Assembly (NCBI GenBank): GCA_965199585.1
Contig: CBDASI010000002.1
Coordinates: 2,046,001 to 2,110,000 of the forward strand
Length of the DNA stretch: 64,000 nt
Origin: JAVVHH01 sp965199585
GTDB taxonomy: Bacteria; Pseudomonadota; Alphaproteobacteria; Acetobacterales; Acetobacteraceae
Direction: 5' to 3'
A model generated the notes under the pieces. The model was not told where the DNA came from. It did no database searches and saw nothing but the letters and a program-made list of their open reading frames with translations. Positions 37,113 to 47,383 of the stretch are shown piece by piece; the first letter of the stretch is position 1, and every line of letters begins with the position of its first letter. Position numbers and translations under genes: made by a program.

Positions 37113-37682
37113 ATGAGCACCGACCCCACTTCCGAACCGGGGCTTGACCCCGATTCCAGCGCTCCGGCTGCCGAACCGGCCGTCGAAGCCGAGCCCGTTT
37201 CCATCGAGCAAGTGACCCGTGAGCGCGATGAGATGCGCGACCGCTGGATGCGTGCGGAGGCCGAGATGGCCAACGTGCGCACCCGGGCCAAGCGCGATGT
37301 CGACGACACGCGTCAGTATGCCGTGCAGAAATTCGCTGCCGATGTCGTCGAGGCGGCGGAAAACCTCCGCCGCGGCATCACCAGCCTGCCGGCGCCGGAG
37401 CCCGGCGAGCCCGATATCGTCACCAAGCTGCGCGAGGGCCTCGAAGGCGTCGAGCGCAACTTCGTCGGCATCCTCGAGCGGAACGGCATCAAGCGGACCG
37501 ATCCGACCGGCCAGCCCTACGACGCGAATTTCCATCAGGCGATGTCCGAGCAGCCCTCGGCCGAGCATGAGCCCGGCACCGTCATGCAGGCGTGGACTCA
37601 GGCCTGGACGCTGAACGGGCGGTTGCTGAAGCCTGCAATGGTGGTGGTGGCCAAGCGCGACGGCCAAGAAGCCGCTGCGTAG
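37113..37682 (+). CDS. grpE: GrpE nucleotide exchange factor
   Basis: GrpE releases ADP from DnaK in the heat-shock refolding cycle. The 189-residue product has an acidic disordered N-terminus, a long helical segment (about 35-80), and the family core ending in YDANFHQAMSEQPS and VMQAWTQAWTLNGRLLKPAMVVV. The ATG at 37113 is chosen as it matches the acidic family start. It lies 40 bp after hemW and about 120 bp before dnaK. No hrcA repressor gene is present. Confidence 0.93.
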   Translation: MSTDPTSEPGLDPDSSAPAAEPAVEAEPVSIEQVTRERDEMRDRWMRAEAEMANVRTRAKRDVDDTRQYAVQKFAADVVEAAENLRRGITSLPAPEPGEPDIVTKLREGLEGVERNFVGILERNGIKRTDPTGQPYDANFHQAMSEQPSAEHEPGTVMQAWTQAWTLNGRLLKPAMVVVAKRDGQEAAA

Positions 37683-37802
37683 GCAATAAAGCCATGCGGA
37701 CCCTTGTCCGCGGCGACGTCGAATAATACATCCTGCCTCGCGACCTCTAAGGGCGTCTTGCGGTGCTTCGGGCTGCAGGTCGCCGCTATCTAGGAGAGAT
37801 TA

Positions 37803-39731
<1,929 letters not shown>

Positions 39732-39764
39732 CGGGCGCTTTCGGATCGGGTTAGACTAATCGGG

Positions 39765-39801
39765 GCGTCCGGGCTGCTCGTCAGCCGGACGCCTTTTCTT
39801 T
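39765..39801 (+). terminator. Intrinsic terminator between dnaK and dnaJ
   Basis: An 8-bp GCGTCCGG/CCGGACGC stem with a 12-nt loop is followed by CTTTTCTTT. It starts 33 nt after the dnaK stop and ends 23 nt before the dnaJ start. It may attenuate rather than fully end transcription, lowering dnaJ relative to dnaK. Confidence 0.75.
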
Positions 39802-39823
39802 GTTCCAGCCGGAGTTGGCTGCC

Positions 39824-40954
39824 TTGTCATCCAAGCAAGATTTCTATGCGACCCTCGGGGTCCAGCGCGATGCGACGGCGGAGGACCTGAAGAAGGCCTA
39901 CCGCAAGCTCGCCATGCAGTATCACCCGGACCGCAACCCGGGCGACAAGAACGCCGAAGGCAAGTTCCGCGAAGTCAGCGAGGCTTACGAGGTTCTCAAG
40001 GACGACCAGAAGCGCGGCGCCTATGACCGCTTCGGCCATGCCGCGTTCGAGCAGGGCGGCGGCGGGGCCGGTGGTTTCGCCGGCGGGTTCAACTTCGAGG
40101 GCGGTCTCGGCGACATCTTCGAGGGCTTGTTCGGCGACATGTCGGGCCGCGGACGCGGCCGCAGCCGCGGTGGTGCCGATCTGCGCACCCAGGTCGAGAT
40201 CGACATGGTCGAGGCGTTCGCCGGCGTGAAGAAGCAGATCCGCGTGCCGACCCGCGTCAAATGCGAGGTGTGCGACGGCACCGGGTCGGAGACGCGGTCG
40301 CGCGAGAACTCCACCTGCGGCACCTGCCGCGGTGCGGGCAAGGTGCGGGCGCAGCAAGGATTCTTCCTCGTCGAGCGTGCCTGCCCGACCTGCGGCGGTA
40401 CCGGAAAGGTCATCCGCAACGCCTGCAAGGTGTGTCAGGGCGTCGGCACGGTTCAGGGCGAGCGCACGCTCCAGGTCGCGGTTCCCGCCGGCGTCGAGGA
40501 TGGCACCCGCATCCGGCTCTCCGGCGAGGGGGAGGCGGGTCCGCAAGGCACCCCGCCCGGCGATCTCTACGTCGTCGTCGCCATCCGCCAGCACGAGATT
40601 TTCCAGCGCGACGGCGCCAACGTCTATTGCCGCGTCCCGCTGCCGCTCACCCGCGCTGCCCTCGGCGGCGAGGTCGAGGTGCCCTCCATCGACGGCACCC
40701 GCGCTAAGGTGAAGATCCCGGCCGGCACGCAGACCGGCGAGCAATTCCGCTTGCGCTCCAAGGGCTTCTCGGTGCTGCAGAGCAACGAGCGCGGCGACAT
40801 GTATATCCAGGTCGCTGTCGAGACGCCGCAGCACCTGACCCGGCGCCAGCGCGAGCTGCTCGAGGAGTTCGAGCGCGAGGCGGAAGGCAACAGCAAGGGC
40901 AATCCGGAGAGCGACGGCTTCTTCGCTAAGGTCGCCAAGTTCTTCGAGACTTAA
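39824..40954 (+). CDS. dnaJ: Chaperone DnaJ (Hsp40)
   Basis: The 376-residue co-chaperone stimulates DnaK ATPase activity. The J domain has the HPD tripeptide (YHPDRNPGD), followed by a Gly/Phe-rich linker and four CxxCxGxG zinc motifs: CEVCDGTG, CGTCRGAG, CPTCGGTG and CKVCQGVG. A C-terminal peptide-binding domain completes the protein. The TTG at 39824 is chosen because it gives the standard N-terminus (SSKQDFYATLGV) and has a GGAG nine bases upstream. Confidence 0.95.
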   Translation: MSSKQDFYATLGVQRDATAEDLKKAYRKLAMQYHPDRNPGDKNAEGKFREVSEAYEVLKDDQKRGAYDRFGHAAFEQGGGGAGGFAGGFNFEGGLGDIFEGLFGDMSGRGRGRSRGGADLRTQVEIDMVEAFAGVKKQIRVPTRVKCEVCDGTGSETRSRENSTCGTCRGAGKVRAQQGFFLVERACPTCGGTGKVIRNACKVCQGVGTVQGERTLQVAVPAGVEDGTRIRLSGEGEAGPQGTPPGDLYVVVAIRQHEIFQRDGANVYCRVPLPLTRAALGGEVEVPSIDGTRAKVKIPAGTQTGEQFRLRSKGFSVLQSNERGDMYIQVAVETPQHLTRRQRELLEEFEREAEGNSKGNPESDGFFAKVAKFFET

Positions 40955-40986
40955 CCACCCTTTATCACCGCACGCTCGCTCAACCA

Positions 40987-41083
40987 CGTCATCGCGAGCG
41001 AAGCGCGGCGATCCAGGCTGGCGGCATTCTCGGTCCATGCCGCCAACCTGGATCGCCGCGTCGCTACGCTCCTCGCAGTGACG
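40987..41083. repeat. Imperfect palindromic element of about 97 bp
   Basis: Two arms of about 41 and 47 bp flank a 9-bp centre (41028-41036). The arms contain GGCGATCCAGG and its inverse CCTGGATCGCC, with GCGAGCG/CGCTACGCTCC outer parts. Arms of this type resemble dispersed palindromic repeats of other alphaproteobacteria, but copies elsewhere cannot be checked here. The right end codes for the last residues of the RlmM-like protein. Confidence 0.8.
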
Positions 41084-41981
41084 AAGAGGACCACACGAAC
41101 GTCAGTTCGTGCTTGTTATGCGCTAGATGCATCAGGTGTCCGCCCGGTATCGCGGCGAACAGGTCCTGTGCCGCGAAATCGGTCTCGCCCTGGAACTTGA
41201 CGGTGCAGACAATCCGGCCCGGCGCCCCGGCCGCGATCCAGCTCGTCATCAGCACATGCAGCCGCGCCGGATAGGCGATCACGTCGCACACCAGCCAGTC
41301 TACCGGCCGCGGCTCCAGGGCAAACGCGCTTTCCTGCAGTGTCTCGACGTTGGGCAGGGCGGCGACCGCCGGGTCGAGCGCGGCCTTGTCGACGGCGGTG
41401 ACCCGCGCGCCGAGTTGCGCCAGCGCCCAGGTCCAGCCGCCGGGCGAGGCGCCGAGGTCTAGGCAGGTTTCGCCCGGTCCCGGCCACGCGCCAAGCCGTG
41501 TTAACGCCTCCCACAGCTTGAGGTAGGCGCGGCTCGGCGGACCTACCCGGTCCTCCTCGAAGGCGCATTCCCCATTGGTGAACGGGCTAGTCTTGGTCGC
41601 GCTCATCAGCAGTCGATCCGGCGCCAGCAGCGTCCAGGCGCCGAGATGCGAGCTCGGCGCGGTTTCCGGAAACTGCAGCTTGCGCGGCTTGATCGGCGGC
41701 AGCCTCTCCCCGATCAGCGCCATGCGCCGGTGATGCCCGGCGGCATAGGCGGACCAATTGCGTTGTACCGCCCGCAGCGCGTCGGCCGCCAGCTTGACGG
41801 AGACGACCGTGACTTCCTCCGGCGCGGTCCAGACGTCGAGCGCCCAGGCCGAGGCGTAGGGAGGGCTGGACGACAGCGCCAATCGTCCATGCCAAGCGTC
41901 GATCACCACCCCAGCCCGCTCAAGCTCCTGTAACAGCGGTTGCTCGAAGCCCTCGGCCGCCAGATAGGCGCTGGCGATCAC
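41064..41981 (-). CDS. RlmM/FtsJ-type 2'-O-ribose methyltransferase
   Basis: The 305-residue product fits the RlmM group that 2'-O-methylates 23S rRNA C2498. The C-terminal Rossmann domain has the SAM site CLDLGASPGGWTWAL. The K-D-K-E catalytic tetrad appears as Lys in SRAYLKLWEA, Asp in VCDVIAYP, Lys in CTVKFQGE and Glu in HELTFV. The N-terminal half lacks recognisable motifs. GTG 41981 overlaps the DUF423 stop (GTGA); a longer frame upstream is only the DUF423 gene in another phase. The final codons and stop lie in the palindromic repeat. Confidence 0.85.
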   Translation of the reverse strand: MIASAYLAAEGFEQPLLQELERAGVVIDAWHGRLALSSSPPYASAWALDVWTAPEEVTVVSVKLAADALRAVQRNWSAYAAGHHRRMALIGERLPPIKPRKLQFPETAPSSHLGAWTLLAPDRLLMSATKTSPFTNGECAFEEDRVGPPSRAYLKLWEALTRLGAWPGPGETCLDLGASPGGWTWALAQLGARVTAVDKAALDPAVAALPNVETLQESAFALEPRPVDWLVCDVIAYPARLHVLMTSWIAAGAPGRIVCTVKFQGETDFAAQDLFAAIPGGHLMHLAHNKHELTFVWSSSSLRGA

Positions 41982-42337
41982 CTGATCAGCGCCGACGCCG
42001 CGAACGCCAGCCAGCCCAGCATCAGCAATCCGCCGCCGACCGGCGCCGTCATGCCCAGGCTCGGGCCGCCGATCATCGGCGAATAGACCGCGCCACAGAA
42101 CAACGCCAAGCCTAGCGTGAACAGCCCACCGGCCACGTTGGTCAGCCAGCCGCCCTGCACGCCCCAGAACCCGACCGCGATGATCGCCAGCGCATGCCAC
42201 CCCAACATCTGCGCCGCGCTCGCCCGCGCCCGCATCACGCCCGCATCGGCGCTGCCATGCGCCGACCCCGCCGCCGCGATCACCGCCAACAACCCAACCA
42301 ACGCGCCGAGCACAATCCATCCACGATATGCTTGCAT
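41978..42337 (-). CDS. DUF423 small membrane protein
   Basis: The 119-residue product has four predicted membrane helices and the DUF423 pattern: GAHG-type element (here GSAHGS), a helix around WHALAI, FTLGLALFCGAVY near the middle and MTAPVGGGLLMLGW near the end. The family is widespread and its function is unknown. The ATG at 42337 has GGAGG about 8 nt upstream, better than a TTG four codons earlier. It is coupled to the methyltransferase. Confidence 0.85.
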   Translation of the reverse strand: MQAYRGWIVLGALVGLLAVIAAAGSAHGSADAGVMRARASAAQMLGWHALAIIAVGFWGVQGGWLTNVAGGLFTLGLALFCGAVYSPMIGGPSLGMTAPVGGGLLMLGWLAFAASALIR

Positions 42338-42378
42338 CAACCCCTCCAATTCCGAGCGCAGGGGTGTACATTGATTTC

Positions 42379-43329
42379 ATGCCACGCGGCGACCTGTTTC
42401 CTGAGATCGGACCTTATGAGACCGGCTATATGCCGCTCGGTGGCGGACACGTCATGTACTGGGAGCAGGTCGGCGCGCCGCGCGGCTCCCCGGTGCTGTT
42501 CTTGCACGGCGGCCCCGGTGCCGGGGCCGGGGCCGTGCATCGCCGCTTCTTCGACCCGCATTACTGGCGCGTGGTCATCTTCGACCAGCGTGGCGCCGGC
42601 CGCTCGCGCCCGCTCGGCAGCTTGGTCAACAACACCACCCAAGACCTGGTCGACGACATCGAGACGCTGCGGCGTCATCTCGGCATCGACCGATGGCTGC
42701 TGTTCGGCGGCTCTTGGGGCAGCACGCTCGCGCTCGCCTACGCCCAGGCGCACCCAGACCGCATCCGCGGCCTCGTCCTGCGCGGCGTCTTTCTCGGCCG
42801 CCCCTCCGAAGTAGACTGGTTCCTGCACGGCCTGGCCGCGGTCTTCCCCGACGCGCACGCCAACTTCATCGGCCATCTCACGGCCGAGGAGCGGCTGGAC
42901 ATTCTGGGCTCCTACCTTCGCCGCCTCACCAGCGGCGACCCGGCCATCCACATGATGGCCGCCCGCGCCTGGTCGGTCTATGAGGGCTCCTGCAGCACCC
43001 TGCTACCGAGCCCCGACACCGTGACCTCGTTCGCGCAGGACCGTAGCGCGCTCGGCCTGGCGCGGATCGAGGCGCATTACTTCGCTCACGACTTGTTCCT
43101 GCCGCCCGAGGGGCTGCTCGGCAACATGGGCAAGATCGGCCATCTCCCCGGCGAGATCGTGCAGGGCCGCTACGACATGATCTGCCCCGCCCGCACCGCG
43201 TTCGAGTTGGCTGCCAACTGGCCCGCCGCCCGCCTGACCGTCATACCGGATGCCGGCCATTCCGCGCTGGAGCCCGGCGTTCGCCGCGCGTTGGTCTCGG
43301 CGGTGGAGCGCTTCCGGACGGTCCGCTAG
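42379..43329 (+). CDS. pip: Proline iminopeptidase
   Basis: The 316-residue alpha/beta-hydrolase (peptidase family S33) removes N-terminal proline. It shows LHGGPGAG, FDQRGAGRS and the nucleophile elbow GGSWGST (Ser112). The acid Asp is in GRYDMICP and the catalytic His in DAGHSALEPG. Length and N-terminus match the family. It is divergent from DUF423 with 41 bp between starts. The TAG stop interlocks with the stop of the next gene (CTAG). Confidence 0.92.
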   Translation: MPRGDLFPEIGPYETGYMPLGGGHVMYWEQVGAPRGSPVLFLHGGPGAGAGAVHRRFFDPHYWRVVIFDQRGAGRSRPLGSLVNNTTQDLVDDIETLRRHLGIDRWLLFGGSWGSTLALAYAQAHPDRIRGLVLRGVFLGRPSEVDWFLHGLAAVFPDAHANFIGHLTAEERLDILGSYLRRLTSGDPAIHMMAARAWSVYEGSCSTLLPSPDTVTSFAQDRSALGLARIEAHYFAHDLFLPPEGLLGNMGKIGHLPGEIVQGRYDMICPARTAFELAANWPAARLTVIPDAGHSALEPGVRRALVSAVERFRTVR

Positions 43330-43610
43330 AACTCCAAGCCGGCGTTCGCCTTCATCGCTTCCAGCTCGGCCAGCCGATCGGTATGCTTGGCGATCCGGGT
43401 CCGGATCTCGCGTAGGCCCACGTCGCTGTGGAACATGTAGTCGAGATACTCGCGCGTCGGCTGCGCCCCGCTCTCCAACAGCTGGATCGCCTCGCGGGAG
43501 GCCTCGCGCAGTTTGATCCGCTCCCACCGGATGAAGTTATCGACCGTCAGGCTCGCGCTGCCGCGCACCGCTTCGTATTCGGCCTCGTTCTCGACCAATG
43601 GATCCCGCAT
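43326..43610 (-). CDS. Hypothetical small helical protein
   Basis: The 94-residue product is soluble, charged and predicted mostly helical, with no Cys, no signal and no membrane segment. A GGAGG Shine-Dalgarno 8 nt before the ATG supports it as a real gene, as does close packing against pip (CTAG stop overlap). Segments such as VDNFIRWERIKLREASREA suggest a helical bundle. I do not recognise a family. Confidence 0.6.
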   Translation of the reverse strand: MRDPLVENEAEYEAVRGSASLTVDNFIRWERIKLREASREAIQLLESGAQPTREYLDYMFHSDVGLREIRTRIAKHTDRLAELEAMKANAGLEF

Positions 43611-43661
43611 CGTTGAAGCCTCCGGTTGCAGACCGACAACCTAACGATGCAATGAGCTGCC

Positions 43662-44408
43662 CTACAAGGTCCAACCGCCATCGATCACCATGGCCTGCCC
43701 GGTGACGAAGCGGCTCTCGTCGGCGCCCAAATAGACAGCCATGAGCGCGATCTCCTCCGGAGTTCCCAGGCGGCCCATGGCCTGACGCGCGATGAAGGCG
43801 GCCCGTGCCTGGTCCAGCCCGCCCGAGGCGGCCGCGTTGGCCGCGATTCGGTCCTGCAGGCTCGGCGTCTCCACGGTGCCGGGGCAGATCGCGTTGCAGC
43901 GCACGCCCGATTTGACGAAATCCGCCGCCACCGACTTGGTCAGCCCGATCACCGCTGCCTTCGTCGTCCCATACACGCAGCGGCCCGGGGCGCCCTTGAT
44001 GCTGCTTGCGCCGCTGGAGATGTTGATGATGCTGCCGGCGCCCCGCTCCACCATGCCGGGCAGCACCGCGCGGATCGTATGCGTCATGCTGCGGACGTTC
44101 AGTGTCCAGGCGAACTCCCATTCCGCGTCGGTCGAGTCCAGGATGCTGCCCTGGTGCACGAAGCCCGCACAGTTGAACAGGATGTCGAGTGCTCCCGCCG
44201 CCTGGACCGCCGCACGCACGGCGGCGCCGTCGGTGGCATCGAGCACATGTGTCTCGATCCCACCGCCCAACTCGGCCAGTCGCTCGGCATTGAGATCGGT
44301 GGCAATTACGCGCGCGCCTTCGGCAGCGTAGGCCAGCGCGGTAGCCCGCCCGATGCCTTGGGCCGCGGCGGTGATGAAAGCGGTTTTGCCGGCGAGACGG
44401 TCGGTCAT
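43662..44408 (-). CDS. SDR oxidoreductase, 2-keto-3-deoxy-L-fuconate dehydrogenase/DHRS6-like
   Basis: The 248-residue short-chain dehydrogenase has the cofactor motif TAAAQGIG (13-20), Asp38 indicating NAD, NCAG (79-82), catalytic Ser near 131 and YGTTK (Tyr146, Lys150). The whole sequence closely follows the DHRS6/BDH2 group (for example FNCAGFVHQG and ICPGTVETPSLQ), whose bacterial members oxidise 2-keto-3-deoxy sugar acids. It starts 1 bp after the dehydratase stop, which fits the same pathway. The substrate is inferred. Confidence 0.85.
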   Translation of the reverse strand: MTDRLAGKTAFITAAAQGIGRATALAYAAEGARVIATDLNAERLAELGGGIETHVLDATDGAAVRAAVQAAGALDILFNCAGFVHQGSILDSTDAEWEFAWTLNVRSMTHTIRAVLPGMVERGAGSIINISSGASSIKGAPGRCVYGTTKAAVIGLTKSVAADFVKSGVRCNAICPGTVETPSLQDRIAANAAASGGLDQARAAFIARQAMGRLGTPEEIALMAVYLGADESRFVTGQAMVIDGGWTL

Positions 44409-44409
44409 G

Positions 44410-46197
44410 TCAGTGGCTATGCCGGCTTTCGCCCCGCTCCTCGACGATGTTGAGATACAGCGTGGCCGGCTCAAGGCAGGCTCCGGTGGACATCTGACCG
44501 ACCATGCTGCGGAAGATCTCCTCCCACGGCGTCTTGTGCTCCATCGGCGGCGCGACCCAGTCCTTGCGCCGGGTCGCCAGCTCGGCTTCTGGGATCAAAA
44601 CGTTGACGCTGCGCTCGTTCAGGTCGATGCGCAGCCGGTCGCCGTTCTGCAACAGACCGAGGCCGCCGCCGACGACGGCTTCCGGCGAGATGTTGAGGAT
44701 GCTGGGGCTCCCCGATGTGCCGGACTGGCGTCCGTCGCCCATGGTCGGCAGGTCGGTGATACCCCGCTTCAACAGCGACGCTGGCGGCTGCATGTTCACC
44801 ACTTCGGCGCTGCCGGGATAGCCGACCGGGCCGCAGTTGCGGATCACCAGGATGCTGTGCTCGTCGATGCCGAGCGCGGGGTCCTCGATGCGGTCGTGAT
44901 AATCCTCCGGGCCCTCGAAGATCACGGCGGTGCCTTCGAACATGTTGGGATGCTCGGGGTCCGCGAGGAAGCGGTTGCGGAACGCCTCGTCCACGACGCT
45001 GATTTTCATGATGCCGGCGTCGAACAGGTTGCCGGACAGCACGACGAACCCGGCCCGCTCCTTCATGGGCTGATCGTAGGCGCGGATCACCTCGCGATCG
45101 ACGTCGACCTCGGGCGCCAATACCTCGCCCAAGGTCTTGCCGGTGCAGGTCATGGCGTCGAGCTGCAGCTTGCCGGCTGATTTCAGCTCCCGCAGCACTG
45201 CCGGCACGCCGCCGGCGCGGAAGAAGCCCTCGCCCAGGAAACGCCCGGCCGGCTGCACGTCGGTCAGCAGCGGCACGTCGGCGCCGAGCCGCTGCCAGTC
45301 GTCCAGCGTATGATCGACGCCCATGTGCCGCGCGATGGCGATCATGCTGATCGGGCAGTTGCTGCTGGCGCCCAGGGCCGCTGCGGCCACGACCGCGTTG
45401 TCGAACGCCGCCTTGGTCATGATGTCCGACGGGCGCAGGTTCTCCGCCACCATCTCCACGATCCGCTTGCCGGTCTCGTAGGCCATCCAGCCGCGTTCCT
45501 TGTGCGGCCCCGGGATCGCCGCGCAGCCCGGCAGCGACATGCCCAGCGCCTCGGCCAAGCTGTTCATGCTCAGCGCGGTGCCCATCGTGTTGCAATGCCC
45601 GACCGAGGAGGCCGAGGCGGCCACCATGTCGAGGAACTTCTCGTAGTCGATCTTGCCCTCGGCCAGCAGCTTGCGGCCTTCCCACACGATCGTGCCGGAC
45701 CCGGCCAGCCGCCCCTTGAACCAGCCATCCAGCATCGGGCCGCCAGACAGGAGGATCGACGGAATGTTGACCGTCGCCGCGCCCATCAGCACGGCCGGCA
45801 CCGTCTTGTCGCAGCCGGCCGTCAGCACAACGCCGTCCAGCGGGTAGCCGTGCAGTACCTCGACCAGGCTTAAATACGCCAGGTTCCGGTCCAGCCCGGC
45901 GGTCGGCCGCTTGCCGGTCTCCTGGATCGGGTGGATCGGGAATTCGAGCGGGATGCCGCCGGCGTCGCGAATGCCGTCCCGCACCCGCTCGGCCAGGACC
46001 AGGTGATGCCGGTTGCACGGCGACAGGTCCGACCCGGTCTGCGCGATACCGATGATCGGCTTGCCCGAGCGCAACTCGCCGGGCGTCAGTCCCCAGTTCA
46101 TGTAGCGCTCGAGATACAGCGCGGTCATCCCAGGGTTGGATTTGTCGTCGAACCAGCCGCGGCTACGCAGCCGGCGGGTGGGAGCATGGTCAGGCAT
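44410..46197 (-). CDS. IlvD/EDD family sugar-acid dehydratase
   Basis: The 595-residue product is of the L-arabinonate/D-xylonate dehydratase type, which turns aldonic acids into 2-keto-3-deoxy acids using an Fe-S cluster and Mg. Cluster Cys are Cys61 (SPCNRHH), Cys129 (AGCDKTVPA, with the carbamylatable Lys131) and Cys202 (GHCNTMGTA). The catalytic Ser region appears as GRQSGTSGSPSIL. RSRGWFDDKSNPGMTALYLE near residue 11 is typical of sugar-acid dehydratases rather than IlvD. It is upstream of and coupled to the SDR gene. Confidence 0.87.
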   Translation of the reverse strand: MPDHAPTRRLRSRGWFDDKSNPGMTALYLERYMNWGLTPGELRSGKPIIGIAQTGSDLSPCNRHHLVLAERVRDGIRDAGGIPLEFPIHPIQETGKRPTAGLDRNLAYLSLVEVLHGYPLDGVVLTAGCDKTVPAVLMGAATVNIPSILLSGGPMLDGWFKGRLAGSGTIVWEGRKLLAEGKIDYEKFLDMVAASASSVGHCNTMGTALSMNSLAEALGMSLPGCAAIPGPHKERGWMAYETGKRIVEMVAENLRPSDIMTKAAFDNAVVAAAALGASSNCPISMIAIARHMGVDHTLDDWQRLGADVPLLTDVQPAGRFLGEGFFRAGGVPAVLRELKSAGKLQLDAMTCTGKTLGEVLAPEVDVDREVIRAYDQPMKERAGFVVLSGNLFDAGIMKISVVDEAFRNRFLADPEHPNMFEGTAVIFEGPEDYHDRIEDPALGIDEHSILVIRNCGPVGYPGSAEVVNMQPPASLLKRGITDLPTMGDGRQSGTSGSPSILNISPEAVVGGGLGLLQNGDRLRIDLNERSVNVLIPEAELATRRKDWVAPPMEHKTPWEEIFRSMVGQMSTGACLEPATLYLNIVEERGESRHSH

Positions 46198-46263
46198 CAG
46201 GAACGTCCCAATCTTCGTTGTATCCAGCGTGGGCGGGTCGGGCAGGGGTGTCAACGCGGGCGC

Positions 46264-47268
46264 TCAGTAATCCCCGGGCGCGATCACGTTCTGCGGCCGG
46301 TTGCTGAACAGCGCCGCCCGCATCGTCTCGGCGGATTTGATGCGGATATCGAGGTAGGCCTCGGGCGTCAGGAACGCCGAATGCGGCGTGATGATCAGCC
46401 GCCCGATCGTCCAGTCGGCCCGCTCGCGGTAGGCGCGCAGCAGCCCCGGGATCGGCTCCACCGGCGGCTCCACCGGCAGCACGTCCAGCCCGACGCCGGC
46501 CAGATGCCCCGAGCGCAGCGCCGCCTCCAGCGCCTCGATGTCGATCGCCGTGCCGCGCGCCGTGCTGACCAGCACCGCATTGACCGGGAGTAGCGCCAAC
46601 TGCGCCGCGCCAATCATCCCCGCGGTCTCCGGCGTATGGGGCGTATGCAGGCTCAGCACGTCGGCGACCCGCAGCAGGTCCTCGAGCGAGTGCGCCCGCT
46701 GCACCCCGATCGACAGTTCCGCGCCATTGGACCGAAACGGGTCGAAGAACACGACCTTGAAGCCCAATGCCTTGGCCCGCAGCGCCACCGCGGTGCCGAT
46801 CCGCCCCAGCCCGACGATGCCGAATGTCTGCGCCGACAGCCGGCGCAGCAGCGGGCTGTCATTGGCCGCCCAGGCCGCCGGCGGCGATGCCCGCTGCGCG
46901 TCATGATGCATCAGCAATCCGCGCCGTAGCGCCATCATCAGCGCGATGGCGTGGTCGGCGACCTCGGTGGTGCCGTAATCTGGCACGTTGCAAACGACGA
47001 TCCCGCGCGCCGCCGCCGCCGCTCGGTCGATCCGGTCGTAGCCGACGCCCATTCGAACGATCGCCCGCAGCTTCGGCATGCGCGCGATGTCGTCCGCCCG
47101 CACCCACTGGCGGAACACCATCAAGCCCTCGACGGCGGCGCAATCCGCCTGGGAGAGCTCGCTCAGCACGCCGGTGTCGCGCATCAGGATCGTCGCGCCG
47201 GCGGGGAAGATCCCGCGCTCCTCCGCATCGTCGGGGTACATGCGTTCGGGATACAGGATCATGGTCAT
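46264..47268 (-). CDS. D-isomer-specific 2-hydroxyacid dehydrogenase (CtBP-like)
   Basis: The 334-residue NAD-dependent oxidoreductase has the Rossmann motif GLGRIGTAVALRAKALGF, the catalytic Arg in STARGTAID, Glu in VLPVEPP and His in ITPHSAFLTPEA. The group includes glyoxylate/hydroxypyruvate reductases and CtBP. It could reduce or oxidise a 2-hydroxy acid formed in the cluster. The spacing to the dehydratase start is 66 bp on the same strand, so co-transcription is likely. Confidence 0.85.
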   Translation of the reverse strand: MTMILYPERMYPDDAEERGIFPAGATILMRDTGVLSELSQADCAAVEGLMVFRQWVRADDIARMPKLRAIVRMGVGYDRIDRAAAAARGIVVCNVPDYGTTEVADHAIALMMALRRGLLMHHDAQRASPPAAWAANDSPLLRRLSAQTFGIVGLGRIGTAVALRAKALGFKVVFFDPFRSNGAELSIGVQRAHSLEDLLRVADVLSLHTPHTPETAGMIGAAQLALLPVNAVLVSTARGTAIDIEALEAALRSGHLAGVGLDVLPVEPPVEPIPGLLRAYRERADWTIGRLIITPHSAFLTPEAYLDIRIKSAETMRAALFSNRPQNVIAPGDY

Positions 47269-47383
47269 TTGGTCTGGTTAGCCCCTCCGGCAGTCGCTCG
47301 GAAGCCCCACGAGCGGCAACCGCCCTAGCGACGCCGCAGCGAATGCGCCTAACCTGCCGGCCTCACGCTGAGAGGTTTGGTGC

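Noticed and set aside
41982..42380. A 133-codon N-terminal extension of the RlmM-like protein
   Set aside because: It is the DUF423 gene read in another phase; the GTGA overlap gives a natural start.
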